A stretch of 64,000 nt of DNA from Geodermatophilus obscurus. GTDB lineage: Bacteria; Actinomycetota; Actinomycetes; Mycobacteriales; Geodermatophilaceae. Within the stretch, counting starts at the first letter, position 1. Each line of letters starts with the position of its first letter. The DNA lies in contig NZ_FOWE01000002.1 of NCBI RefSeq assembly GCF_900115395.1, positions 186,001-250,000 of the forward strand, in the 5' to 3' direction. A program made the translations under genes and the position numbers. Positions 16,962 to 25,122 of this stretch are shown in pieces. Under the pieces are notes generated by a model that was not told the origin of the DNA, did not search any database, and saw nothing but the letters and a program-made list of their open reading frames with translations.

Positions 16962-18296
16962 TCAGTCGGACGAGGACTTCGACCAGCTGGGCAGCGCCGA
17001 GAGCTGGGAGGACAACCATGACGACTGGTTCTGGAGGGCGCCCAGTGCGGACTCCATGGCGGTGAACTGCCGGGTGAGCGACTGCTTGCGCAGGTCCAGG
17101 CGGAGGTCCCAGTCGTCGATGCGCTTCTCGAGCTCCGTGGCCTGGTCGTCCTTGCTCTTCGCCAGCCTCGTCAGCGTGCCGGTGGTCGCGTCGGTGGCGC
17201 GCTTGGCCACCTCCAGCACCCGCTGCGCGACGCCCGGCACGCCACCCGTGCCGGACGTGCCGTTGAGCAGCGCCTGCGCCAGCGCCGGATCGGACTCCAG
17301 TGCCTTGGTGAAGGTCTCGGGGGTGAACTTGATCGCGCCCTCACGCGTCAGCTCGACGCCGGCGGTGGCGGGGGACCGGTTCCCGACGGCGTACGAGACG
17401 GCGCTCAGGATGTCGCTGGCCACCTGCCGCAGTGCGCTGTCCCCGCGCAGGGCGGCGGTGCTGCCCGTGCCGTTGTAGCTGTACCCGTTGACGGTGGTCA
17501 GCGCACTGTTGACGGCGGTGACCAGCGCCTGCACCGCGGCCGTCACGGCGGACGGGTCGCTGGCCGCCGTGACGGTGGCGGTCGCGCCCTTCTCGGCGAC
17601 GGTGAACGTCACCCCGGGCAGCAGGTCGCTGAAGGTGTTGGTCGAGGAGGTCACCGGGAAGCTGCCCTCGCTCCCGGCGCCCACGGTCAGCTGCGCGTCG
17701 GCGCCCTGGGTGAGGAGCTTGAAGTCGAGGCCGCCGCTGACGGAGAAGACGCCGTCGGCCCCGGAGGCGGACGCGGTCAGCTGGATCCGGTGGCCGGCCC
17801 CGGTGTCGAGGACCGTCGCGGTCACGCCGGCGCCGGCCCTGTTGATCTGCGCTGCCGCGTCCTGGACCGATGCGCCCGCGGCGATGGTGACCGGCTTCGC
17901 GGTGCCGTCGGCCCGCGTGACGGTCAGGGTGGTCTCGGTGGCCGGCGGCGCCCAGTCCACGGCGCTGACGCGCGCGTGCCGGGCTGCGAGCCGGTCGACG
18001 GTGAAGGTGACGGAGCCGGGTGCGGCGCCGGTGGCGGCACTCGCGGTGACCGTCGAGGACGAGCTGGAGGCCTTGACCGGCGTCCAGGTGGTGGCCTTGG
18101 TGAGTGCCTCGGCTGCCGTCTGCATCGCCGACACCGCGGTGTTGACGGCGCGGTAGGCCGACGCGTCGACCCTCGTCTCGGAGAGCCGCGTCTCCAGGAG
18201 CTTCTGAGGCTGGGCCTCGATCTGCATCAACTGGCTGACCAGCGTCGTGTAGTCCAGGCCGGAGGCCAGTCCGATGCCGGTGCTCATGCCAGCCAT
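16962..18296 (-). CDS. fliD: Flagellar filament cap protein FliD
   Basis: Caps the filament and folds arriving flagellin subunits. The 444-residue product has the N-terminal coiled segment (TGIGLASGLDYTTLVSQLMQ, IEAQPQKLLETRLSETRVDA, SAYRAVNTAVSAMQTAAEAL), variable beta domains in the middle and the FliD C-terminal domain (EGAIKFTPETFTKALESDPA, then coiled-coil WDLRLDLRKQSLTRQFTAME). The ATG at 18296 is preceded by AGAGGGGA; an internal ATG three codons on has no ribosome site. Confidence 0.96.
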   Translation of the reverse strand: MAGMSTGIGLASGLDYTTLVSQLMQIEAQPQKLLETRLSETRVDASAYRAVNTAVSAMQTAAEALTKATTWTPVKASSSSSTVTASAATGAAPGSVTFTVDRLAARHARVSAVDWAPPATETTLTVTRADGTAKPVTIAAGASVQDAAAQINRAGAGVTATVLDTGAGHRIQLTASASGADGVFSVSGGLDFKLLTQGADAQLTVGAGSEGSFPVTSSTNTFSDLLPGVTFTVAEKGATATVTAASDPSAVTAAVQALVTAVNSALTTVNGYSYNGTGSTAALRGDSALRQVASDILSAVSYAVGNRSPATAGVELTREGAIKFTPETFTKALESDPALAQALLNGTSGTGGVPGVAQRVLEVAKRATDATTGTLTRLAKSKDDQATELEKRIDDWDLRLDLRKQSLTRQFTAMESALGALQNQSSWLSSQLSALPSWSKSSSD

Positions 18297-18321
18297 GCGG
18301 GTCCCCTCTCGAGGTCCGGGG

Positions 18322-18347
18322 TCGGTGAACGTGCGAGCAGCGATGAG
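18322..18347 (-). promoter_or_regulatory. Sigma-28-like promoter of fliD
   Basis: On the minus strand CTCATC (18347-18342), 15 bases, then ACCGACC (from 18326). Weaker than the other copies at -35 but with the same spacing. The -35 box overlaps the foot of the fliC terminator stem, so fliC termination and fliD initiation are packed together. Confidence 0.5.
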
Positions 18348-18374
18348 GGGGGAGGCCCAGGGCCTCCCCCCTCA
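18344..18374 (-). terminator. Flagellin terminator
   Basis: A perfect 14-base stem (18344-18357 with 18361-18374) with a three-base loop lies 29 bases after the fliC stop. It separates the highly expressed flagellin gene from fliD. Confidence 0.85.
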
Positions 18375-18403
18375 CCGAGTGGTGCTCAGGTGGTGCGGAT
18401 GGC

Positions 18404-19543
18404 TCAGCCCAGCAGCTTGAGGATGCCCTGCGAGGACTGGTTGGCCTGGGCCAGCATGGAGGTGCCGGCCTGGGTCAGGATCTGGGTCCGGGTGAAGTTG
18501 GTCATCTCCTGAGCCATGTCGGTGTCGCGGATCCGCGACTCCGAGGCCGTGGTGTTCTCGATCGCCACGTTCAGGTTGTTGATCGTGTGCTCGAACCGGT
18601 TCTGGTAGGCACCGAGCTGGGCCCGGGCCTCCGAGACCTGCGCCAGCTGGTCGTTGATGGACTCGATGGCGTCCTGAGCGTCGGCGGCGCTGTCGAAGCT
18701 GATGCCACCGGTCACGGCCGCACCCGTCGTGTTGATGCCAGCGGCACCGGTGCCGGCGGCCACGGTCACCGCGGTGGCGGCGCTGTCCTTCGCGGTCACG
18801 ACGAGCTTGTTCTCCGAGTTGACCGACGCTCGGAATGCAGCCGAGAAGCTGCTGTCCCCGTTCAGCTTCTTGGCGACCGAGTCGACCGTGGTGTGGTCGC
18901 CGGCGGTGCCCAGGTCGACCGCGGCGCTGGCGCCCTGGCCGTCCGAGAAGGTGTAGGTCCCAGCCGCCGTGCTCGGCGTGATGACCGCGAACGAGGTCTT
19001 GCTGCCGCCACCGACACCGAGGGCGTCGGCCACGGCGGAGACGTCGGCCGAGGACAGGTCCACGGCGATCTGGCTGGCAGTGTCGCCGTTGGCGCCGACC
19101 TGGAAGTTCAGGGTGGTCGTCGACCCGTCCAGCAGCTTGGTGCCGTTGAAGTTGGTCGAGTCTGCGATCCGGGCCAGCTCCTTCTGCAGACCCTCGACCT
19201 CGGTGCCGATCGCGTCGCGGGCGGCCTGGTTGTTGGAGTCGTTGGCCGCCTGGACCGCCAGGTCGCGCATGCGCTGCAGGATCGAGGTGGTGGTGCCCAG
19301 GGCACCTTCCGCGACCTGCACGACGCTGATGCCGTCCTGGGTGTTGCGGACGGCCTGCTTCATGCCGCCGATCTGCGAGCGGAGACCCTCGGAGATGGCC
19401 AGGCCCGCCGCGTCGTCGGCGGCGCGGTTGATGCGGAAACCGGAGGACAGCCGCTCGAGCGACTTGCCCATCTGGTCGTTCGTGACCGACAGGTTGCGGT
19501 ACGAGTTGAGCGCGCCGATGTTGGTGTTGACGCTCATGCCCAT
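18404..19543 (-). CDS. fliC: Flagellin FliC
   Basis: Filament subunit. The 379-residue product has conserved N-terminal D0/D1 helices (SVNTNIGALNSYRNLSVTND, LERLSSGFRINRAADDAAGL), the D1 segment LQRMRDLAVQAAND, and C-terminal D1/D0 helices (AYQNRFEHTINNLNVAIENT, NFTRTQILTQAGTSMLAQAN). The variable centre is short (about 120 residues). The ATG follows CACGGAGGAAC, a strong ribosome site. It has its own promoter (19615-19640) and terminator, as expected for a late, abundant product. Confidence 0.97.
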   Translation of the reverse strand: MGMSVNTNIGALNSYRNLSVTNDQMGKSLERLSSGFRINRAADDAAGLAISEGLRSQIGGMKQAVRNTQDGISVVQVAEGALGTTTSILQRMRDLAVQAANDSNNQAARDAIGTEVEGLQKELARIADSTNFNGTKLLDGSTTTLNFQVGANGDTASQIAVDLSSADVSAVADALGVGGGSKTSFAVITPSTAAGTYTFSDGQGASAAVDLGTAGDHTTVDSVAKKLNGDSSFSAAFRASVNSENKLVVTAKDSAATAVTVAAGTGAAGINTTGAAVTGGISFDSAADAQDAIESINDQLAQVSEARAQLGAYQNRFEHTINNLNVAIENTTASESRIRDTDMAQEMTNFTRTQILTQAGTSMLAQANQSSQGILKLLG

Positions 19544-19546
19544 GGT

Positions 19547-19560
19547 GTTCCTCCGTGGAA
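19547..19560 (-). promoter_or_regulatory. Flagellin ribosome site, candidate CsrA target
   Basis: The fliC leader ends in CCACGGAGGAACACC before the ATG. The ACGGA core overlaps the Shine-Dalgarno sequence, as in the Bacillus hag leader where CsrA binding blocks translation and FliW relieves it. Both partners are encoded four kilobases away. The site is an inference from motif and gene content. Confidence 0.4.
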
Positions 19561-19614
19561 TCGGGGCTGACTGGTTACCGCTGCATCCGTGCTGCGGGTC
19601 GTGCAGGTGGTGTT

Positions 19615-19640
19615 TCGGCCGGCACCGGCCGGCGCTTGAG
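19615..19640 (-). promoter_or_regulatory. Sigma-28-like promoter of fliC
   Basis: On the minus strand CTCAAG (19640-19635), 15 bases, then GCCGAAAC (from 19619). It gives a leader of about 65 bases to the fliC ATG. This is the clearest member of the five-promoter set because the gene behind it is flagellin, a standard sigma-28 target. Confidence 0.72.
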
Positions 19641-19672
19641 GCGAACTACGGCTTTTTTCCGCCCGGTCTCAC

Positions 19673-20641
19673 TCAGGCGGGTCGCGAGGCCCCGTAGGCC
19701 GCCTGCCAGCCGGCCCGGACGGGCGCCGACCGGGGCGCGGGGATGGTCGGCACGGCGCGGCCGGCGACCCGGTCGACGTACTGGCGCTGCTGGTTGCGTG
19801 CCCGGACGCCGCCGTCGGCCGGGACGGCGCGACCGTCCCAGACCTCGCTCATGGCCGCGTGCAGCAGGGTCAGCGCACGGGCGCGCATCTGCGAGACGCG
19901 GGAGAGGGTGACGCCGAGGTCGGCCGCGATGTCGGTGAGGGACTCCCCGCCGAAGAAATTGCGCTCGACGACCTCGTCGAGCCGGTCGGGCAGCGCGCGG
20001 ATGGCGTCCTGCAGGTACCGGGCCCGCTCACCGCGCAGCACGGCGCGCTCCGGGGACTCACCCGGGTCGGGCAGGTCGAGGGAGCCGCCGCCCTCGCCGC
20101 CGCTCTCGGCGTCGATGCTGACCATGACGGCGCGGTGCACGTCGACCTGGAGCGCCTCGAGGTCCTCGCGGCGGACGCCGAGGCTCTCCGCGAGCTCCTC
20201 GCGCGTCGGCGGGCGGCCCAGGCGGATGGTGAGGGCGTCGGCGGCGGCGTCGCTGCGCCGGGCCGCGGCGCGGACCGACCGGCTGGCCCAGTCGCCCGAG
20301 CGCAGCTCGTCGAGGACGGCGCCCTGCAGGCGCGGCAGGGCATAGGTGGCGAAGGTGGCGCCGGCCGAGGGGTCGAACCGGCGGGCCACCTCGACCAGCG
20401 CGACCTTGGCGCAGGACAGCAGGTCCTCGCGGCTCACGTGACCGGGGAGGGAGATGCGTGAGGCCACCGCGTTGACCGCGAAGGAACACAGAGGGAGGTG
20501 GTCGGTGACGAGCGTCTCGACCTCCGACTCCGGGCGCAGGGCCTCGGACCGCACGGCACGGGGCCGCGCCGGGACGGTCGGCAGCGGGGGAGCGGAGCGC
20601 GGGGCGACCGGGGCGGTCACCGGAAGGCGGGCAGCGGGCAC
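19673..20641 (-). CDS. fliA: FliA/WhiG-type flagellar sigma factor
   Basis: Sigma-70 family protein of the FliA/WhiG group. It has region 2 (SREDLLSCAKVALVEVARRF, DPSAGATFATYALPRLQG), region 3 (LGRPPTREELAESLGVRRED) and region 4 with its helix-turn-helix (ESLTDIAADLGVTLSRVSQM). A long Pro/Arg N-terminal and a 60-residue C-terminal tail are extra. The start is uncertain: GTG at 20641 follows GAGGAAGG, but the frame is open to a GTG at 20779. It diverges from flgN and most likely reads the CTCAAG-N15-CCGA promoters. Confidence 0.9.
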   Translation of the reverse strand: MPAARLPVTAPVAPRSAPPLPTVPARPRAVRSEALRPESEVETLVTDHLPLCSFAVNAVASRISLPGHVSREDLLSCAKVALVEVARRFDPSAGATFATYALPRLQGAVLDELRSGDWASRSVRAAARRSDAAADALTIRLGRPPTREELAESLGVRREDLEALQVDVHRAVMVSIDAESGGEGGGSLDLPDPGESPERAVLRGERARYLQDAIRALPDRLDEVVERNFFGGESLTDIAADLGVTLSRVSQMRARALTLLHAAMSEVWDGRAVPADGGVRARNQQRQYVDRVAGRAVPTIPAPRSAPVRAGWQAAYGASRPA

Positions 20642-20707
20642 GGCCCCTTCCTCGGCAGGGACCGGGGGGTGGGGGACGCACAACTCCTGCCAATCCTGCG
20701 ATCTCGG

Positions 20708-20735
20708 CTTGAGGGGCCGTTGCCCGGTGCCGACG
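20708..20735 (+). promoter_or_regulatory. Sigma-28-like promoter of flgN-flgK-flgL-fliW-csrA
   Basis: CTTGAG (20708-20713), 15 bases, then GCCGACG (20729-20735). The -35 box read on the other strand is CTCAAG pointing at fliA, but the matching -10 position there (TGGCAGG) is poor, so only the flgN direction looks like a full promoter. Confidence 0.6.
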
Positions 20736-20798
20736 GTCTGACCGCATGGCGCGGACGGCGGTGACCTCCGCCGGGACACGAGGGAGGCGGTCGCGGAC

Positions 20799-21284
20799 GT
20801 GGACTACCAGCACCTGTCGACGCTGCTGTGGCGCGAGCAGGAGCTGCTCGACCTGCTGCTGTTCAAGGCAGAGGAGAAGCAGTACCTGATCCTCTCGGGC
20901 AAGACGCGCTGGCTGGCGCGCATCGCCCACGAGATCGAGGTCGTGCTCGACCAGCTGCGCACCCTCGAGGTCGAGCGCGCCGCGGCCACCGAGGCGATCG
21001 CCGTCCGGCTGGGCACCGGGGTCAACCCGTCGCTGCGCCAGCTCGCCGAGGCCTCGCCCGCCCCGTGGAACGACCTGCTGGCCCGGCACCACGAGGCGCT
21101 GCTGGTCCTGGTGACCGACCTCCGCAGCCTCTCCGACGCCAATCGCGGGCTGATCGAGGGTGGCCTGGCCGCCATCGGGGACGCGCTGCTGTCGGTGCGG
21201 CACCCCTCGGCCGGCACCTACGGCGCCACCGGCCGCTCGGACACCGCCGCCCACCGGGCGGTCACCCTGGACGGTGCCCTGTGA
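20799..21284 (+). CDS. flgN: Flagellar chaperone FlgN
   Basis: FlgN escorts the hook-filament junction proteins FlgK and FlgL to the export gate. The 161-residue helical product has the family pattern (YQHLSTLLWREQELLDLLLF, LSGKTRWLARIAHEIEVVLD, LVTDLRSLSDANRGLIEGGL). The GTG start follows AGGGAGG. It is directly upstream of its clients, and its stop overlaps the flgK start by four bases. Confidence 0.9.
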   Translation: MDYQHLSTLLWREQELLDLLLFKAEEKQYLILSGKTRWLARIAHEIEVVLDQLRTLEVERAAATEAIAVRLGTGVNPSLRQLAEASPAPWNDLLARHHEALLVLVTDLRSLSDANRGLIEGGLAAIGDALLSVRHPSAGTYGATGRSDTAAHRAVTLDGAL

Positions 21285-22714
21285 GCACGTTCTCCGGTCT
21301 GAACACCGCGTCGACGGCACTGTGGGCCGCGCAGCGCGGCCTCGACGTCACCGGCCAGAACATCGCCAACGTCAACACCGCCGGCTACTCGCGGCAGCGG
21401 GTCGACCAGCGCGCCATGGGCGGCGCCGCCGTCCCGGCGATCCACTCGGTCGCCGGGACCGCCGAGGGTGGTGTCGACGTCGAGGCCGTGCGCCGGGTGC
21501 GGGACGCCTTCCTGGAGGCGAGGGCGCAGCTGGAGACCGGGACCACGGCCCGGCTGACCGCGGAGAGCCAGGCGCTGTCGCGGGTGGAGGAGGCCTTCCG
21601 GGAGCCGACCGACAGCGGCCTCCAGAGCCTGCTCTCGGACGTGTGGTCCGGCTTCAGCGACCTGGCCAACAACCCGCTCAAGCTGGCCCCGCGCAGCCAG
21701 GTCCTGGAGCGCCTGGACACCCTGGCGGCCGGCATCCGCACCACCCGGGCATCGCTCGACCAGCAGTGGGACCAGACCCGTGACGGACTCTCGGCGCTGG
21801 CGGCGGACGTCAACGCGTCAGCCACCTCGATCGCCGAGCTGAACCAGGCGATCCGGCAGGCGAGCCTGTCCGGACTGCCCACCAACGAGCTCTCCGACCG
21901 CCGTGACGTCCTCGTGATGGAGCTGTCGCTGACCGTGGGGGCGACCGGGGTGGCGCGCGACGACGGCGTCGTCGACGTGGTCATCGGCGGGACGAGCCTG
22001 GTCTCCGGCAACACCGCCATCGGCGTGCGGCTGGCCGGCGCCTCGGGACCCGACGACGTCGCCGGCGACCCACCCCGCCTCGTCACCCAGCCGGGCGGCA
22101 CCTCGCTCCGTGTCGGTGGCACCGCCGCGAGCCACGTGGCGACGCTGACGACGATCGTGCCGGGCTACCGCGCCCAGCTCGACACCCTGGCCCGCGACCT
22201 GGTCTCGTCGCTCAACGCCGCCCACGGGGCCGGTTTCGACGCGAAGGGCGTCAGGGGCGGCCCGCTGTTCGACGACGGCAGCGGCACCCTGCCGGTCGTC
22301 CTCGGCGCGGTCACCGCCGCGAACATCAGCCTCCGGGCGCTGACGCCGGAGCAGGTGGCGGCGTCGGCCACCGACCCCGCCACGATCGCCGGCGCGGTCT
22401 CCGCGGACGGCAAGAACGCCGATGCCATGTTCAAGCTCAGCCTGGACCCGGCGGGTCTGGACGCGACCTACCGCAAGCTCGTCGTCGCCCTGGGCGTCGA
22501 GACCTCGGTCGCCACACGCAACCTCGAGGTGCAGTCGGCGGTCTCCACGCAGGTAGAGGCCGCGCGCGAGTCCGTCTCCGGGGTGAACCTCGACGAGGAG
22601 ATGACCAACATGCTGTCCTACCAGCACGCCTACAGTGCGGCCGCCCGCCTGGTGAGCGCCATCGACGAGGCGCTGGACACGCTCATCAGCCGCACCGGGC
22701 TCGTGGGGCGGTGA
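21281..22714 (+). CDS. flgK: Flagellar hook-filament junction protein FlgK
   Basis: First hook-associated protein. The 477-residue product has the N-terminal rod/hook motif (TFSGLNTASTALWAAQRGLD, VTGQNIANVNTAGYSRQRVD), FlgK-specific segments (SDRRDVLVMELSLTVGATGV) and the C-terminal signature (VSGVNLDEEMTNMLSYQHAY, AARLVSAIDEALDTLISRTG). The GTG at 21281 overlaps the flgN stop. Length is within the normal range. Confidence 0.96.
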   Translation: MSTFSGLNTASTALWAAQRGLDVTGQNIANVNTAGYSRQRVDQRAMGGAAVPAIHSVAGTAEGGVDVEAVRRVRDAFLEARAQLETGTTARLTAESQALSRVEEAFREPTDSGLQSLLSDVWSGFSDLANNPLKLAPRSQVLERLDTLAAGIRTTRASLDQQWDQTRDGLSALAADVNASATSIAELNQAIRQASLSGLPTNELSDRRDVLVMELSLTVGATGVARDDGVVDVVIGGTSLVSGNTAIGVRLAGASGPDDVAGDPPRLVTQPGGTSLRVGGTAASHVATLTTIVPGYRAQLDTLARDLVSSLNAAHGAGFDAKGVRGGPLFDDGSGTLPVVLGAVTAANISLRALTPEQVAASATDPATIAGAVSADGKNADAMFKLSLDPAGLDATYRKLVVALGVETSVATRNLEVQSAVSTQVEAARESVSGVNLDEEMTNMLSYQHAYSAAARLVSAIDEALDTLISRTGLVGR

Positions 22715-22719
22715 CCTGA

Positions 22720-23625
22720 GTGCGCATCACGCAGCGCGCCGTCGCCCAGACGGCGCTCCAGGGCCTCAACCGCAACCTCGGCGAGCTGGGCCGGACCCAG
22801 GAACGCCTCACCTCCGGCAAGCAGATCAGCCGCCCGTCGGACTCCCCGACCGGCGTCAACCGCGCCATGCAGGTGCGGCAGGACAAGTCGGCCGCCCTCC
22901 AGCAGGAACGCAACATCTCCGACGCGAAGGGCTGGCTGGAGGCCACCGACACGGCGCTGACGACGATGCTCGCGCAGGTGCGGCGCGTGCGGGACCTCAC
23001 CGTCCAGGCCTCGAACGAGGGCGCGATGTCCGGCACGAGCCGAGCCGCCGTCGCCACCGAGGTGGCCGCCCTGCGGGACGCCCTCCTCGGGCTGGCGAAC
23101 CAGACCCTCGACGGCCGCCCGCTGTTCGGTGGCGTGACCGAGGGATCCCGGGCCTACGACGAGAACGGGGCCTACGTCGGGGTCGGCGGCACGGCGGGGA
23201 TCCCGGCCATCGCGGTCGAGCGCCGGCTGTCGAACACCGAGGTGGTCCGCATCGACGTCGCGGGTCCCGAGGCCTTCGGCGACCCCGCAGACGGGGACGA
23301 CCTCTTCGCGCTCGTGGGCAGGATCGCCACGGACGTGACGGCGGACCCGGCCGCGCTGTCCGGGCACCTCAACGCCCTGGACGCCGGCATGGAGCGGCTG
23401 CTCACCGCGGCCGCCTCCGTGGGCGCTCGCGCGGTGCGCGTCGACACGGCGAGCCAGGTCAACGCCGACCTCCAGCTGACGCTCACCAAGCAGCTGACGG
23501 CTGTCGAGGACATCGACCTGCCCAAGACGATCATGCAGCTGAACATGCAGCAGACCGGCTACCAGGCGGCGCTCTCGGCGACGGCGAAGGTCATCCAGCC
23601 CACGCTCGTGGACTTCCTCCGGTGA
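22720..23625 (+). CDS. flgL: Flagellar hook-filament junction protein FlgL
   Basis: Second junction protein, flagellin-like. The 301-residue product has the N-terminal D0/D1 pattern (RITQRAVAQTALQGLNRNLG, RTQERLTSGKQISRPSDSPT) and the C-terminal helix (AVEDIDLPKTIMQLNMQQTG, YQAALSATAKVIQPTLVDFL). The GTG start lies five bases after flgK and the stop overlaps the fliW start by four bases. Confidence 0.96.
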   Translation: MRITQRAVAQTALQGLNRNLGELGRTQERLTSGKQISRPSDSPTGVNRAMQVRQDKSAALQQERNISDAKGWLEATDTALTTMLAQVRRVRDLTVQASNEGAMSGTSRAAVATEVAALRDALLGLANQTLDGRPLFGGVTEGSRAYDENGAYVGVGGTAGIPAIAVERRLSNTEVVRIDVAGPEAFGDPADGDDLFALVGRIATDVTADPAALSGHLNALDAGMERLLTAAASVGARAVRVDTASQVNADLQLTLTKQLTAVEDIDLPKTIMQLNMQQTGYQAALSATAKVIQPTLVDFLR

Positions 23626-24026
23626 CGCTCGCCCCCGTCGTCACCCTGCCGCTGCTCGGCATGGTGACCCCGCTGCCCGGCTTCCCCGACTCCCGTGACT
23701 ACGTGCTCGTCACGGCCGACGGGGACGGCCTGCTGTTCTGGCTGCAGTCGATGGACGCCGACGGTCCGCGCTTCCTGGCCATCCCCCCGGCCCGGTGGTT
23801 CCCGGACTACGCCCCGTCCCTGCCGCGCCAGGTGCTCACCGACCTCGACCTCGACGACGCCGCCGGCGCCCTGCTCTTCTGCCTGGTCACCGTGCCGGCC
23901 GAGGGCGTCGCGGGTGCGACGGCGAACCTGCGGGCACCGGTCGTGCTCAACCCGGCGAACTGGCGGGCCACCCAGGTGGTCCTGCCCGACAGCCGTCATC
24001 CGATCCGGCGTCCCCTGCGCCGATAG
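23622..24026 (+). CDS. fliW: Flagellar assembly factor FliW
   Basis: FliW binds flagellin or CsrA; when flagellin is exported, free FliW captures CsrA and releases fliC translation. The 134-residue product has the family pattern GMVTPLPGFPDSRDYVLVTA, DGDGLLFWLQSMDADGPRFL and LRAPVVLNPANWRATQVVLP. The pairing with csrA 85 bases downstream is the classic arrangement. The GCCGATA overlapping its stop codon (24019-24025) could be an extra -10 for csrA, though no matching -35 is seen. Confidence 0.95.
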   Translation: MTLAPVVTLPLLGMVTPLPGFPDSRDYVLVTADGDGLLFWLQSMDADGPRFLAIPPARWFPDYAPSLPRQVLTDLDLDDAAGALLFCLVTVPAEGVAGATANLRAPVVLNPANWRATQVVLPDSRHPIRRPLRR

Positions 24027-24111
24027 AGGAAGCGGAGCGCACGATCGCTCCACCACCCGCTCCCGAGCGGGTGTGCCACGGAGGCTGACAGACACCCATG
24101 GAGGGGTACCC

Positions 24112-24420
24112 GTGCTCACACTGACCCGCAGCGTCGGCGAGACGATCCGCATCGGCGACGACATCGAGGTCCACGTCGTCGAGGTCCGCGGCGGCACCGT
24201 CCGCCTGGGCTTCACCGCCCCCCGCGAGGTGACCATCCACCGCGAGGAGGTCTACCGGCAGATCGCCGAGGCCAACCTGCTCGCCGCCCAGGTCACCGCC
24301 GACACGCTGGGGGCGCTGGCCGCCTTCGCCCCGTCGTCCGGGAGCGCCCCCGCGCCCGCCGACGGCGCGGCCCCGCGCCGCGCCGCCCGCCCCGGCCCGC
24401 CGGAGACCGGCCGACGCTGA
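24112..24420 (+). CDS. csrA: Translational regulator CsrA
   Basis: RNA-binding repressor that recognises GGA-containing leaders. Residues 1-60 match CsrA (LTLTRSVGETIRIGDDIEVH, VVEVRGGTVRLGFTAPREVT, IHREEVYRQI); this includes the Arg of the APREV motif needed for RNA binding. Residues 65-102 are an unusual Ala/Pro/Arg-rich tail not found in enterobacterial CsrA. The GTG start follows GAGGGG. Its target is likely the fliC leader in this window. Confidence 0.95.
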   Translation: MLTLTRSVGETIRIGDDIEVHVVEVRGGTVRLGFTAPREVTIHREEVYRQIAEANLLAAQVTADTLGALAAFAPSSGSAPAPADGAAPRRAARPGPPETGRR

Positions 24421-24436
24421 ACGACTCGCACGGACG

Positions 24437-24479
24437 GCGGGTCGGCGGCTCGGCAACTCCTGCCGTGGCGCCGACCCGC
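24437..24479 (+). terminator. Terminator after csrA
   Basis: An 11-base perfect stem (24437-24447 with 24469-24479) encloses a second small stem-loop (24451-24455 with 24461-24465). It lies 17 bases after the csrA stop and ends the flgN operon. Confidence 0.65.
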
Positions 24480-24614
24480 TGGACCGCACGGCCGCCGCGC
24501 ACGGGCAAGACCTGACGAAGGTCGGCCCGCGGATTGCGCAGGGCACGGCGAGTTGTGTGCCCGTTACTGTGCGCTCATGCGACAGAGTTGCCCCCGAGCA
24601 CGACACAGGGGGCG

Positions 24615-25088
24615 ATGGAGATGCGTCAGAGCGCGTACGCAGTGGACACCGAGCGGACTCGGGTCGAGGACGGGTACGGCCTGCCGGCCGAGGAGACCGT
24701 GGTCGTGCACGTGCAGCTGCGGCCGCGTCGCGGGTCGACCCGGCGCTGCCTCGCCGAGCTGTCGGCCCTGGCCGCCGCGCACCCCGACATCGCCTTCGCC
24801 GTCACCGGCCTGGCCAAGGACGACCGCGTCGTCCGCGTGACCGTCGGCGTCGAGCTCGGGCCGCGCGAGGCCATCGCGCGCTTCTCGCCGCAGGCGCAGG
24901 CGGCCTACGCCTTCGTCAGCGACGTCTTCACGGTCCTCTACGACCACATGCCGGTCTACGCCGCCGAGCCGTCGGCCGCCGAGCGCGCCGCGGCCGAGGT
25001 CCTGCTCGGCGACGCCGACGTCGAGGCGGCCCCGGCCGTCCGCGTCCCGGCCCCGCGGGTCGTCCCGGCCCCGCGCGTCCTCGCCTGA
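24615..25088 (+). CDS. Hypothetical protein between csrA and the divergent sigma-like gene
   Basis: Unrecognised 157-residue protein. It has a beta/alpha core (ETVVVHVQLRPRRGSTRRCL, HPDIAFAVTGLAKDDRVVRV) and an Ala/Val/Pro-rich tail with repeated APRV. No membrane segment or signal is seen. The ATG at 24615 follows a G-rich ribosome site; an ATG two codons later is possible. The frame is open upstream to 24534, but that part crosses the csrA terminator flank. It precedes the sigma-like gene by 34 bases and is probably co-transcribed. Confidence 0.7.
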   Translation: MEMRQSAYAVDTERTRVEDGYGLPAEETVVVHVQLRPRRGSTRRCLAELSALAAAHPDIAFAVTGLAKDDRVVRVTVGVELGPREAIARFSPQAQAAYAFVSDVFTVLYDHMPVYAAEPSAAERAAAEVLLGDADVEAAPAVRVPAPRVVPAPRVLA

Positions 25089-25122
25089 CGGCCGCCACCC
25101 CGCGATCGACGTGAGGACCTCC

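Noticed and set aside
19641-19672. Run of T/A next to an inverted GCCCGG/CCGGGC-like sequence after fliA
   Set aside because: The homopolymer would be A in the fliA transcript, not U, and the stem is weak; not a convincing terminator.
20681-24465. Shared AACTCCTGCC in the fliA upstream region and behind csrA
   Set aside because: In the second place it is the loop and arm of a terminator hairpin; ten bases shared twice is not enough to call a regulatory motif.
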